Positions 31,201 to 38,381 are shown, counted from the first letter of the stretch. The stretch is DNA of 64,000 nt from Robertkochia marina (GCF_004799345.1 NZ_SSMC01000001.1:744001-808000); one strand, 5' to 3'. The notes: generated by a model not told the origin, from the letters alone. Numbers and translations: made by a program.

Positions 31201-31598
31201 CGTACTACGTGAACGGGGAATACGTAGGTGACGATACCACCTATCGTATTCAGGAAACCGGTACTTATGAGGTCGTGGTGGTGGATGCCAATGGTTGTGA
31301 GAACCGCGCTTCGATCTTTGTGGAGTTCTACGATATAGAGATCCCGAACTTCTTTACGCCCGACGGCGACAGTAATAACGACGTCTGGGGGCCTAATAAT
31401 ACAGAGGCCTTTCCAAGCATTAAAACCATTGTATACGACCGTTACGGGCGTGTAGTGGGGGAGATGCGTATTGGAGAATACTGGGATGGCACCTATAACG
31501 GCTCAGAGCTGCCTACAGGAGACTACTGGTACGTTGTCCGCTTTAATGAGGATGAAGATACCAGGGAATTTGTAGGGCATTTTACCTTATACAGATAA
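25239..31598 (+). CDS. Second SprB-like gliding adhesin with a distinct N-terminal domain
   Basis: 2,119 residues. A signal peptide (cut near GSLTAQ) is followed by an N-terminal domain of about 330 residues (GCTRIVYAGLYWSAIYPH near 105, GGSGGGWILVLVYEDP near 200) that has no counterpart in the first adhesin and that I do not recognise. A DUF11-like domain (about 365-475) and an Ig-like segment (about 540-610) follow. Then come about ten SprB-type repeats ending in DxxGC, and a type B T9SS domain (IPNFFTPDGDSNNDVWG near 2035). Its C-terminal domain is almost that of the first adhesin. The gene is followed 16 nt later by a near-identical sprF. It is probably an alternative surface adhesin exported by the same route. 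Confidence 0.88.
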   Translation: MNATTTYFKKMILFACLLWAGIGSLTAQIGRPFEQRFTTNVRGELVMLANNILNPSNDPNSDYNGNQDNNNVDVAYIDIDGDPATFSSSSSDLYLDGCTRIVYAGLYWSAIYPHDMDESTPPRDDYDQVKFMVPGQPYIDLLADWKYYGSPTNRANETSYVCYKDVTDVVTALPDPNGTYMLANIRANQGTKNGGSGGGWILVLVYEDPNLPGRYISTFDGYAAVGGSGSNNIQDFSYSGFQTIPNGPVRARLGVGALEGDYGKVNDRMEIRADGNATFTALRNDVGATNNFFNSSITVDGNNVTTRQPAGINALGFDADIFDLDNPNNSVISNDETGLTARVETTGDGYGVFLNTLSIDIIEPNIQLTKIVEDLTGNDITGGNVTLGQEMYYVLTFDNVGNDDGTDFSIRDKLPINVDPLLDELAYDSNGDVIDVQYDEENHELTFQIPDSYIEIEDGSYSIRIKVKVLEDCYGLRDACSNIIENLAYATYRGVINDNQITDDPSVSRFNNCGFPTPGSTNFLVGLEDCDFERDEYLCGSSIELTAGSGYIAYQWQRGDGNGNFTDIAGATGQTFTATGFGTYRVVKTAPQPCISDEETINVVPFSNNAVNPFIAIADEVVTCPNDGSDLPKFYLCGANDDRFLDISFNDARSFEWQRLDGGCADEASDDCPTRGNTCTWTTVSTEEDYTLEGPGEYRLVVVYQNGCFNRFPFKAYENTLDPEVNSRDILCATPGNITITNVPAGYEYALTADPAGFDANAANWQMANTFDITTPGVYTVFIRQAGNDPGVDGRQPCLFTVPDIAITARNVITNVAVTNPACPTGFGSITITINNAEPQYTYTLLDDAGVTVDVFGPDNDNNYTFNNLAVGDYSVIAETADGCSYTENVSIVSDSDLDITALVEQQIICEANGLIRLNATGGLQPYFFAVWSYTPAPGASAPAINYSSIDDIPSNAFTRNEDFQVALGAEGTYEFVVVDRNNCAAFSNLVEIMASPVTEYTVDSGDVTCFGADNGYVTIDVVAGTGGNSQTYELEYPDGIILRNDSGNFQNLPAGQYILTATDTNGCIFSETIDIDQPTEITYTLSDEQISCATGSLGSITVENVNGGIPQYTYTLTRQDGFNLSYTTVSAPAESHTFTDLDYGVYYVEVTDIQGCAGGPPTEVIIATPPDDLIIDTSTPTLDCSAGGTSVVSVSSTLTGSGSYEFAILESYTAPYSTNYQVPDTPGGDIKTFTGLTPGVTYTFVVHDLVTDCYYFETATGPVDSPSAMSHALDLVRNVTCFGAADGSVDFTVTGYDSLTTDIAYEVFVPETNASTGVVGSVPRSGSATSGTISGLPPGTYYILFSEVGGSYDACSVSSVAFEITQSISLLSMDAEVSQTPTCTSLGAIITYASGGTAPYEYQLSEVSTVPETIVVTFGPASEFTGLPGGQYRVTVRDALGCEVVQDVSMVAPNPISAGMPSATPILCAGDSSASIVLDASSISGGLPELDPAARYLYTLNYLDASGANILFSTAPLFDGTFTNLGAGNYSVTVTDGWGCEDTTAPITIAEPEEVRAQLRLETVNTCLDDATITLTASGGTAPYSYAATPSGSFIPFTGSSITLTVPAGEYSYFVRDANGCIAEITNTVSIEEVAPIEIDAEIAADASCYQEATGFIQVRATGGLGNYVYTLLDETMDTNNPVRPAQTSNVFDDLLAGVYYVRVDSEDCNEVLRVELGEGNPISASEPIVTQPACAEEYGAIEVQLEGGTGIYQYAISPRLDQFQDQNVFYDLEPGTYTIIAQDSNGCLPFIFEVDIVAPAPLLLTPEIISEEYCEGEDSGIISLDITGGTAPYFTSLNSNNPDDFVEGQTLFEGLSGGETYTIFVRDANGCEQNVSITLQAPVPLDPLVEVVYTCIGNTSSNEVIVSVSDPSITDVIYNLDGGPDQFETVFVDVAPGPHTITASYEGCVRTIDFEIDAIEPLELSLANEEFNLIEMSAVGGVPPYTYYVNGEYVGDDTTYRIQETGTYEVVVVDANGCENRASIFVEFYDIEIPNFFTPDGDSNNDVWGPNNTEAFPSIKTIVYDRYGRVVGEMRIGEYWDGTYNGSELPTGDYWYVVRFNEDEDTREFVGHFTLYR

Positions 31599-31600
31599 CG

Positions 31601-31608
31601 AAAGGAGG
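31601..31608 (+). promoter_or_regulatory. Strong Shine-Dalgarno sequence of sprF copy 2
   Basis: AAAGGAGG 6 nt before the ATG, in the same context as in copy 1. Confidence 0.8.
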
Positions 31609-31614
31609 ATTACC

Positions 31615-32577
31615 ATGATGAAAAAATTGAGTTATGCTGCCATCGCCCTGCTCGCAACCACAGCTTCAGCCCAGGAGCTTACCCTTCCGACCTTTACCCA
31701 GTACACCTCAGACAATGAGTTTGTGATCTCGCCCACCTACGCGGGCATCGGAGACTTTGTGAAGGTGAGAGGAAATGCACTGACCCAATGGGTGGGTATC
31801 CGGGATGCGCCCGATACCCAGACCCTGGTTGGAGATGTGCGACTGGGACAACGCTCCGGTACCGGGGTGCTGTTCTATAACGACCGTAACGGCTTTACCA
31901 GCCAGATGGGGGCACGCCTGTCGTTTGCCCACCACCTGACCCTGAATAATATGGATGATAAGTTCCTCTCGTTCGGGTTGTCGTACAACGTAAACCAGTT
32001 TCGTATAGACATCAACCAGTTTGACCCCAATGCCGATCCTTCTATTACGGACGACAGGGCTACGACCAACCACAACTTTGATGTGGGGTTACTCTACCGT
32101 CACCGAAGCTTCTTTGCGAGCCTGAATGCGGCGAATATTCTGAATAAAGACCTGAATGTATTTGCCATTTCAGAGCCTAACCGTTTGAGAAACTACTACC
32201 TCTATACCGGGTATCGCTACAAGGAGAAGATCACCTCGAGCTGGGAGTACGAACCCTCGGTGTTCTTCCAGTTGTTTGAGAGTGACGGACGTTCGAGTAC
32301 CGATGTGAACTTCAAGGTACGTTACTGGAAGTTCCAGGATGAGCGTGATGAGGAGTACTACTGGTTCGGGCTTACGTATCGTTTCCTGAACGATCAGTTC
32401 CTGAATCCGTGGAATATCGGCCCCATGGGCGGCCTGAAAAAAGGAGGCTTCTACGTAGGGTACTCTTACCAGGTGATCTTTAACGAGATCCAGCTCTACA
32501 GTACCGGAACCCACGTGTTAACGGTGGGGGTAGACCTGTTCCAGGGAGTGAGTAATTGTAAATGTACCATGAGATAA
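31615..32577 (+). CDS. sprF: PorP/SprF family type IX secretion outer-membrane protein (copy 2)
   Basis: A 320-residue near-duplicate of the protein at 23720. Five residues differ: Ser for Ile at 6, Ala-Thr for Gly-Ile in the signal peptide, and Leu and Arg in DVGLLYRHR. It is intact, with signal peptide and barrel, and should serve the adhesin encoded just upstream. There is no clear terminator after it; folB follows after 60 nt with its own promoter-like box. Keeping two almost identical partners next to two different adhesins argues for dosage or co-translational pairing rather than new specificity. Confidence 0.93.
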   Translation: MMKKLSYAAIALLATTASAQELTLPTFTQYTSDNEFVISPTYAGIGDFVKVRGNALTQWVGIRDAPDTQTLVGDVRLGQRSGTGVLFYNDRNGFTSQMGARLSFAHHLTLNNMDDKFLSFGLSYNVNQFRIDINQFDPNADPSITDDRATTNHNFDVGLLYRHRSFFASLNAANILNKDLNVFAISEPNRLRNYYLYTGYRYKEKITSSWEYEPSVFFQLFESDGRSSTDVNFKVRYWKFQDERDEEYYWFGLTYRFLNDQFLNPWNIGPMGGLKKGGFYVGYSYQVIFNEIQLYSTGTHVLTVGVDLFQGVSNCKCTMR

Positions 32578-32612
32578 AATGGGTTGTGCTTTTTCAAACA
32601 GGCTTATTGACG

Positions 32613-32620
32613 TATTTTTG
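32613..32620 (+). promoter_or_regulatory. Probable -7 element of folB promoter
   Basis: TATTTTTG matches TAnnTTTG, 17 nt before the GTG start of folB. A -33 element is not clear. Confidence 0.5.
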
Positions 32621-32637
32621 ACCCAAAATAAGAGCCT

Positions 32638-32994
32638 GTGGGAACAATTAAGGTGACGAACATCCAGGTATATGCCTATCATGGCTGCCTGACCGAGGAA
32701 GGGAAGATCGGGAGCGATTACAGGGTTGATGTGGAGGTTAAAGCCAATCTCCAGCCTTCTGCAAAGAGCGATGCCTTGAAGGATACCGTAGATTACGTGC
32801 ACATTAACCGTATTGTAAAGGAAGAAATGGCCGTTCGTTCTAAATTGCTGGAACATGTGGCAAAACGAATGCTCGACCGGATTTTTGGCGAAATCCCTAT
32901 TGCCATGGAAGCCACAGTAGCGGTTTCCAAGATCAACCCCCCTATCGGTGGAAATGTAGAACAGGTGACCATCGAAATGACCCTAAGCAGGTAG
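32638..32994 (+). CDS. folB: Dihydroneopterin aldolase
   Basis: A folate-pathway enzyme that splits 7,8-dihydroneopterin into 6-hydroxymethyl-dihydropterin and glycolaldehyde. At 118 residues it has the normal size. The family features are visible: YAYHGCLTEEGKIG near 13-26, DTVDY near 47, the LLEHVAKRM helix near 69-77 and the C-terminal K-x-x-PP (SKINPPIGG) with the presumed catalytic lysine. The start is GTG at 32638, and no earlier ATG is in frame. It lies alone between the second sprF and tRNA-Cys. Confidence 0.92.
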   Translation: MGTIKVTNIQVYAYHGCLTEEGKIGSDYRVDVEVKANLQPSAKSDALKDTVDYVHINRIVKEEMAVRSKLLEHVAKRMLDRIFGEIPIAMEATVAVSKINPPIGGNVEQVTIEMTLSR

Positions 32995-33004
32995 TGTAAA
33001 TTGT

Positions 33005-33037
33005 TTTGGATAAAAGAGAATTAATTTCTTATTTTTG
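33005..33037 (+). promoter_or_regulatory. Promoter of tRNA-Cys
   Basis: TTTG at 33005-33008, a 21-nt spacer and TATTTTTG at 33030-33037 match the Bacteroidota promoter (TTTG-N19-23-TAnnTTTG). The tRNA begins 13 nt later. Confidence 0.8.
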
Positions 33038-33050
33038 CCCACCACAAAAG

Positions 33051-33124
33051 GGCATCGTGGCCGAGTGGCTAGGCAGAGGTCTGCAAAACCTTGTACAGCG
33101 GTTCGAATCCGCTCGATGCCTCCA
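33051..33124 (+). tRNA. tRNA-Cys (anticodon GCA)
   Basis: The cloverleaf can be drawn by eye. The acceptor stem is GGCATCG/CGATGCC. The anticodon arm is GAGGT-CTGCAAA-ACCTT, with anticodon GCA. The T arm is AGCGG-TTCGAAT-CCGCT. The discriminator base is T (U73), as expected for tRNA-Cys, and CCA is encoded. It has its own promoter and terminator. Confidence 0.96.
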
Positions 33125-33128
33125 AAAA

Positions 33129-33158
33129 AAAACCCGCACTGAAAAGTGCGGGTTTTTT
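33129..33158 (+). terminator. Terminator of tRNA-Cys
   Basis: Perfect 10-bp stem AACCCGCACT/AGTGCGGGTT with a GAAA loop and a T run, directly after the tRNA. Confidence 0.95.
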
Positions 33159-33200
33159 GTTATACAGTTATCCGGTGATACAGAATAATCGTCTTTGCGG

Positions 33201-33349
33201 GACCGAGCGTTAATAGATGGTCCTGTGGACCATTTTAGTGAAGGGGCCAGCTGGCGCGCTGGCAGAAAGGCCGGGGTGGTTCGCCCATCCCTGAAACTGA
33301 AACTCGCCCCTTTTACCAACCGTAGCTTCAACGAAGGTTGGCGAACTCA
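33201..33349 (+). repeat. Dispersed intergenic hairpin element, copy 1
   Basis: A 149-nt element between tRNA-Cys and the S41 protease. It has four parts: the left flank GACCGAGCGTTA; hairpin ATGGTCC-TGT-GGACCAT (33217-33233) with the right flank TTTTAGTGAAGGGGCC; a GC-rich hairpin CCAGC/GCTGG (33247-33262); and a 59-nt module (33291-33349) with a nested hairpin CCAAC..CTTC-AAC-GAAG-GTTGG. It has no coding capacity of note. Copies with matching layout lie at 36954 and 54437. Confidence 0.8.
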
Positions 33350-33455
33350 AACCCCTTTCTCACCATTTTGCGAATACCTTTTGATGGAGAGATCGGGAAC
33401 GTAGAAGAGTTAAGACTGACGGTAAAACGAAGTTGAAAGATGATATTTTTCCTAC

Positions 33456-33470
33456 AAACATTGAATGTTT
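33456..33470. repeat. Short perfect inverted repeat upstream of the S41 protease
   Basis: AAACATT-G-AATGTTT, 118 nt before the protease start, followed by an AT-rich stretch. It could be an operator or a weak terminator. No promoter could be fixed relative to it. Confidence 0.3.
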
Positions 33471-33587
33471 TTATATATTTATGCACCCAACTTATTTAAG
33501 CCCTGATAACTGCCACATTACTAACTACCCTGCTATTTTCAAGTCCGCATTTAGATCAAAATTTAATTACTCTTAATAAAACTGTTT

Positions 33588-36500
33588 ATGAGACTCTTCT
33601 TTGTATTAGGGCTATTTCTGGCTACTGCCTGCCAGGTGATGGCTCAGGAACAACCCAATTGGATGCGTTATCAAAGTATTTCACCCGATGGAAAAACTAT
33701 TGCTTTTACCTATAAAGGTGATCTGTATACCATTCCGGTAACCGGAGGTGAGGCCAAACAAATTACGTTTCATGAGGCCCACGATTTTATGGCTGTCTGG
33801 AGTCCGGACAGCAAACAGATAGCCTTTGCTTCTGATCGTTACGGAAATTTTGATGTGTTTGTAATGCCGGCCATGGGGGGTGAAGCCAGGCGTTTAACCT
33901 ACCACTCGAATCCGGAAAAGCCATTTGCCTTTAGCCATGATGGCAGCCGGGTTATTTTTGGAGGATTGCGTCAGGATGCTGTCAATCACAGGCAATTCCC
34001 AACATCCTCCCAACCTGAGCTTTATTCCGTGCCGGTGTCTGTCGGAAGGGTAGATCAGCTGTTTACCATTCCTGCAGAATATGTGCAGGTGAGTCCTGAT
34101 GGGAAAACCATGTTGTATCACGATAAGAAAGGCGGGGAGAACGAGTTTCGTAAACATCACACCTCATCGATTACCCGTGATATTTGGTCATACAATACAG
34201 AAACCAAAGCCCATAAAATGCTTACCAGTCATGATGCCGAGGATAGGCAGCCGGTATTCATTAATAACAAGGAGTTTTATTTTCTAAGTGAACGCAGTGG
34301 CACCTTCAACGTGTGGAAGGCATCTGTTGAAGATGCTGAAAATCCTGTGCAAATTACCTCTTTCGCAGATCATCCCGTTCGTTTTCTGAGTTATGCAAAT
34401 GAGACCCTTTCGTTTGGTTACGACGGTGAAATGTATACTATGAAGGCCGGAGCAGAACCCATGAAATTACCGGTGTCGATCAGAACGCAGTCTGCCCATA
34501 ATAATGACAAGTTTATCACCATCAATGGAGGGGTCAGTGAGATGGCCGTGCACCCGAATGGTAAAGAAATTGCTTTTATAGCAAGGGGTGAGGTGTTTGT
34601 CACCTCTGTCGACGGTTCGTTGACTAAGCGAATTACTACTACCCCAGAGCAGGAGCGCTTTGTTACCTTCTCTGCTGACGGTAAGTCGGTGGTCTATTCG
34701 AGTGAAAGAAACGGTAAATGGACTGTATATGAATCTCATAAATTGCGTAAAGAAGAGCCTTTTTTCTTTGCGGCTACTCTAATTGAGGAGCAACCAATGA
34801 TTGAGAGTGAGGTAGATAATTACCTGCCTCGTTTTTCTCCTGACAGTACCAAGGTGGCTTTTATTGCGAACCGAAGAAATTTAGTAGTACGCAACCTGAA
34901 GACAGGATCAGAGAACATACTATTTAAGGCAGACGAGATGATTCATATGCGTGACGGAGATAAATATTATCGCTGGAGTCCTGATAGCAAGTGGTTGCTG
35001 GTAGGATGGAGAAAATCGCTGAATAATTCTGAAGTGATTTTGATCTCGGCAGACGGTGAAAAAAGGGAAAATCTGACCCGAAGCGGATTTTATGATGCGA
35101 GTCCGAAATGGGTTAATGATGGAAAGCAAATGATCTGGTTCAGCAACCGAAATGGGTTAAAAAGTTATGCCACCAGTGGCCGTACCGAGATGGATGCTTA
35201 TGCCATGTTCTTTGAACAGGAAGCATATGATAAATTCATGATGAGTAAGGAAGACTATGACCTGAAAAAGGCCATTGAGGAATCTCAAGAGGAGGCGAAA
35301 GCGAACGAAAAGAAAAACGGAAAGAATAAGGATAAGAAGGAGAAGGAGCCAAAGACAGAAGCATTGACCTTTGATTGGGAGGAGATGCGGGAACGTAAAG
35401 TACGTTTAACGATCCATTCTTCAAATTTAGGCGATGCTGTGTTGTCAAAAGACGGAGAGAAATTGTATTACCTGGCTGCCTTTGAAAAGGGGCAAAACCT
35501 TTGGGTAACCAATCTTCGAACGCAAGAAACAAAAATGGCCCTGTCTTTAGACGCTAAAAGGGGCAGCCTTACCTGGGATGCGAAAAAAGAGAATCTTTAT
35601 CTTCTGAGTGATGGACGTATTTCCAAGATCGACCCCGATGAGGGTAAAAAGAAGGATGTCACCATTAAAGGAGAGATGACCTATGATGAAGAGGCTGAAT
35701 TTGCTCATATGTTTGATCATGTATGGATTCGTACCAAAAACATCTTTTATGAACCAACCTTTCATGGGGTAAATTGGGAGTTGCTGCGTACGGAGTACGA
35801 AAAGTACCTGCCTTCAATAGGCAATGGCCACGAGTTTTCAGAGTTAGTTTCTGAGATGGTTGGTGAATTGAATGTTTCACACGCCGGAAGTCGGTATCCC
35901 GGGCGAGAAGTGTCAAACCCGGATGAGACCGCCTCTCTGGGGATATTTATGGACTGGAATCACCAAGGGGATGGAGTAAAAATTGCCGAAGTAATCAAAG
36001 GAGGCCCACTGGATAAAGCAGCGTTGAAGGTCGAGAAAGGTATGGTGATTACTGCTATTGACGGGGAAAAGATCACACCGTCTATAGACGTGGCGATGCT
36101 TCTTAACCGCAAGGCGGATAAATTCACTCTCCTGGAGGTGACAGACCCTGCCGGTAAAACTAAGCAAGTAGTGGTTAAGCCCATTTCTTTGAATGCCGAA
36201 AGTCGATTGCTGTATAAACGCTTTGTGCGCATTAATGAGAAAGAGGTGTCGGAAAAGTCGGGTGGCCGACTGGGCTATGTCCACATTCCCGGCATGAGTG
36301 ATGGTCCCTACCGTGATATGTTCGAGAAGATGATGGGTAAGTATTTTGAATCTGAAGCTGTAATTATCGATACCCGTTTTAATGGTGGAGGCGACCTGGT
36401 GGCTGATCTGGCCATGTTCTTTACGGGGGAGCCTTTTATTACCTATGCCACTGAAAGTGCTGTGGTTGGCGGAGAGCCTACTTCGCGATGGACAAAGCCT

Positions 36501-36827
36501 ACACTGGCACTGTTCAATGAGAGCATGTATTCTGATGGTCATTGTTTCGCCAGTGGTTACACTGATCTGGAAATTGGTAAAACGGTTGGGATGCCGGTGC
36601 CGGGCACCTGTAGTTTTGCCGGATGGGAAGGGTTGCCTAATGGCTCCAGATGGGGAGTAGTGCCCGTATCTGCTAAAAATAAAGCCAACGAATGGATGGA
36701 AAATAACCAAACCGAGCCTCAAATTATTGTCAAGAATATGCCGGGCCAGATTGACCAGGGTATTGACCAACAGCTCGATCGGGCGGTAGAGGAATTATTG
36801 AAGGATTTGAATACCGGAGAAGATTAA
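33588..36827 (+). CDS. Tricorn-like S41 family peptidase with beta-propeller and PDZ
   Basis: A large secreted protease of 1,079 residues. A signal peptide (cut near VMAQ) is followed by WD40/TolB-like propeller repeats over about 22-560 (recurring SPDGKTIAF, SPDSKQIAF). A Lys/Glu-rich linker follows at about 568-592, then a second propeller-like part, a PDZ domain at about 783-860 and the S41 core. The core shows DTRFNGGGD near 930 and YSDGHCFASGY near 980, whose SDG holds the presumed nucleophilic serine. Tricorn-type enzymes degrade peptides. The signal peptide places this one in the periplasm. It is a single gene flanked by two intergenic repeat elements. Confidence 0.93.
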   Translation: MRLFFVLGLFLATACQVMAQEQPNWMRYQSISPDGKTIAFTYKGDLYTIPVTGGEAKQITFHEAHDFMAVWSPDSKQIAFASDRYGNFDVFVMPAMGGEARRLTYHSNPEKPFAFSHDGSRVIFGGLRQDAVNHRQFPTSSQPELYSVPVSVGRVDQLFTIPAEYVQVSPDGKTMLYHDKKGGENEFRKHHTSSITRDIWSYNTETKAHKMLTSHDAEDRQPVFINNKEFYFLSERSGTFNVWKASVEDAENPVQITSFADHPVRFLSYANETLSFGYDGEMYTMKAGAEPMKLPVSIRTQSAHNNDKFITINGGVSEMAVHPNGKEIAFIARGEVFVTSVDGSLTKRITTTPEQERFVTFSADGKSVVYSSERNGKWTVYESHKLRKEEPFFFAATLIEEQPMIESEVDNYLPRFSPDSTKVAFIANRRNLVVRNLKTGSENILFKADEMIHMRDGDKYYRWSPDSKWLLVGWRKSLNNSEVILISADGEKRENLTRSGFYDASPKWVNDGKQMIWFSNRNGLKSYATSGRTEMDAYAMFFEQEAYDKFMMSKEDYDLKKAIEESQEEAKANEKKNGKNKDKKEKEPKTEALTFDWEEMRERKVRLTIHSSNLGDAVLSKDGEKLYYLAAFEKGQNLWVTNLRTQETKMALSLDAKRGSLTWDAKKENLYLLSDGRISKIDPDEGKKKDVTIKGEMTYDEEAEFAHMFDHVWIRTKNIFYEPTFHGVNWELLRTEYEKYLPSIGNGHEFSELVSEMVGELNVSHAGSRYPGREVSNPDETASLGIFMDWNHQGDGVKIAEVIKGGPLDKAALKVEKGMVITAIDGEKITPSIDVAMLLNRKADKFTLLEVTDPAGKTKQVVVKPISLNAESRLLYKRFVRINEKEVSEKSGGRLGYVHIPGMSDGPYRDMFEKMMGKYFESEAVIIDTRFNGGGDLVADLAMFFTGEPFITYATESAVVGGEPTSRWTKPTLALFNESMYSDGHCFASGYTDLEIGKTVGMPVPGTCSFAGWEGLPNGSRWGVVPVSAKNKANEWMENNQTEPQIIVKNMPGQIDQGIDQQLDRAVEELLKDLNTGED

Positions 36828-36935
36828 CTAACAACCTTTCAGGCTTCCCTTTCGAAGGGGGAAGGAGAATGAATCTTTTTGAGTCATTTTTATTTAAGAC
36901 TTCCACCACAGAGTTAACCATATTGTAGAATTAAT

Positions 36936-37099
36936 CCCCTCCTTCCCAAGGAGGACCGAGCGTATAGAAATGGTTCGGTGAACCATTTTAGCGAAGGGGC
37001 CTGCCGGCGGGCTGGGGAAAAGCAGGTTATGACGATCTCCCTCAAACTGAAACTCGTCCCTTTTACCAACCGTAGTTTCAACGAAGGTTGGTGAACTCA
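36936..37099 (+). repeat. Dispersed intergenic hairpin element, copy 2
   Basis: Lies between the convergent S41 protease and holB genes. It starts with the hairpin CCTCCTT-CCC-AAGGAGG (36938-36954), then the left flank GACCGAGCG (from 36954). The hairpin ATGGTTC-GGT-GAACCAT is at 36970-36986, with the right flank TTTTAGCGAAGGGGCC and a GC-rich stretch. The 59-nt module at 37041-37099 matches copy 1 at 55 of 59 positions. The first hairpin begins 16 nt after the GACCGAGCG start, exactly as in copy 1. It ends 5 nt before the holB stop codon. Confidence 0.8.
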
Positions 37100-37104
37100 T
37101 ACTG

Positions 37105-38241
37105 CTATTCACTCTTTCTATGCAGTAATCTTGTTAGCGACAGTGACAGATCGGTAAAGATCACCTTGCTGTTCACATTGCGCTCTACCTGGTAAAGGGC
37201 CGTTTCAAGCTCCTTATGAATGTCGGTAATATTGTTTCCGTGAACAAATGGCGCAAATTTCTCCAGTTGAAAACCGGTATCGAATTCCATAAAGGCCAGT
37301 TCCTTTGCATTGTAATTGTACACCAGGGCCTGTCGGAATACTTCAATGCAGTAATGGATAAATTTCTTTTGGGTTTCCCTGCCTGTTTTTCCGACTTCAT
37401 CACTCCAGGCGATCAGGTCGTTCACCACCTGCTTATTCCCTTTGGCCTTAAAGGCGGTGCGCACCCAGGTAACGAACCATTTTTCGAAAACCTCATCTTC
37501 AGAGCGGTGCTCCATGAGGTCAAAAGCCTTATTCAGGTTTCCGTCCGCACGGTGAGCCAGTTTTAAAGCTTGGGCCTGCTCCATACCTTTTGCCTGCAGG
37601 GCAGCGGCTACGGCTGCTTCTGACAGAGGCGGGAAATGGATCACCTGGCAACGGGAACGAATGGTTTGCAACAGGGCTTCCTCATCCTCAGCTAGAAGAA
37701 TGAATACCGTCTTAGCCGGCGGCTCTTCAATAAGTTTAAGCAGCTTATTGGCGCAGGGAATATTCATGTTCTCTGCCATCCAGATAATGTTTACCTTATA
37801 ACCGCCCTCATAAGCCTTTAACGACATATTCTTCACGATGTCTTTGGCCTCGTGAACGGAAATATTTCCCTGTTTTTTTTCGATGCCAATGCTCAAAAGC
37901 CAGTCAAAAAGATTGCCGTAAGGCTGCTCTTTTAAAAAGGCGGTCCATTCCTTGGCATAATCCTTACTGGTAGGATCTTTTTTTATTTTATCACTGGTAT
38001 TTACCGGGTAGGAGAAATGCAGGTCCGGGTGAGCAAAGTTATCGAACTTCAGCTGGCAGGCGCTTGCATTGGCGCCTGCATTCCCACAGATCACGTACCT
38101 GGCATAGGCAATAGCCATAGGCAGGAGTCCACACCCCTCAGGCCCGGTAAAGAGTTGGGCGTGAGGTATTCTCCCGTGGTCTGCACTTTGTTTCAGATGG
38201 TTGATAATGTGCTCCTGACCGGTAATATCTTCGAATTGCAT
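37105..38241 (-). CDS. holB: DNA polymerase III delta' subunit (clamp-loader ATPase family)
   Basis: 378 residues from the ATG at 38241. A frame upstream to 38340 adds 33 residues without family character, whereas MQFEDITGQEHIINHL is the typical beginning. The AAA+ fold shows a degenerate P-loop (GPEGCGLLPMA, where the usual lysine is Leu), a retained LAEDEEALLQTIRSRCQ with the SRC motif near 185, and a C-terminal helical collar. Loss of the P-loop lysine fits delta', which does not hydrolyse ATP in the clamp loader. The protein loads the beta clamp with delta and tau. The stop lies next to repeat copy 2. Confidence 0.9.
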   Translation of the reverse strand: MQFEDITGQEHIINHLKQSADHGRIPHAQLFTGPEGCGLLPMAIAYARYVICGNAGANASACQLKFDNFAHPDLHFSYPVNTSDKIKKDPTSKDYAKEWTAFLKEQPYGNLFDWLLSIGIEKKQGNISVHEAKDIVKNMSLKAYEGGYKVNIIWMAENMNIPCANKLLKLIEEPPAKTVFILLAEDEEALLQTIRSRCQVIHFPPLSEAAVAAALQAKGMEQAQALKLAHRADGNLNKAFDLMEHRSEDEVFEKWFVTWVRTAFKAKGNKQVVNDLIAWSDEVGKTGRETQKKFIHYCIEVFRQALVYNYNAKELAFMEFDTGFQLEKFAPFVHGNNITDIHKELETALYQVERNVNSKVIFTDLSLSLTRLLHRKSE

Positions 38242-38381
38242 AAGGAAGGTTTTCAGCCGGAAAAATAACTGATATTGGGGGTATCTACAAGGATTTGATC
38301 TTTTTTTGAGCTGAGCCCTGCCTTTGTCGATGCTCACCACTAGATTATCGTAAAGCCTTCTTTCTCCTTGTGAGAAATATG

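Larger units (their letters stand above)
31308..32577 (+). repeat. Duplicated adhesin C-terminal domain plus sprF block, copy 2
   Basis: Partner of 23413-24682, with equal length and no indels. The last 473 nt (32105-32577) and the first 83 nt (31308-31390) are identical to copy 1. The junction with the shared Shine-Dalgarno sequence is also unchanged. Homology stops at the sprF stop codon. Confidence 0.92.

Noticed and set aside
23413-32577. Composite transposon carrying the second adhesin
   Set aside because: The flanking duplicated blocks are the adhesin ends and sprF themselves. There is no transposase, terminal inverted repeat or target-site duplication.
33029-33331. 100-codon minus-strand frame over tRNA-Cys and repeat copy 1
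   Set aside because: It crosses a tRNA gene and its terminator hairpin, so it cannot be a normal coding gene.
35913-36770. 285-codon open frame on the minus strand inside the S41 protease gene
   Set aside because: It covers the catalytic region of the protease in antisense. The translation is His/Arg-rich without family features.
38242-38340. Longer N-terminus of the delta' subunit
   Set aside because: The 33 extra residues have no family counterpart. The known beginning of the family starts at the ATG of 38241.
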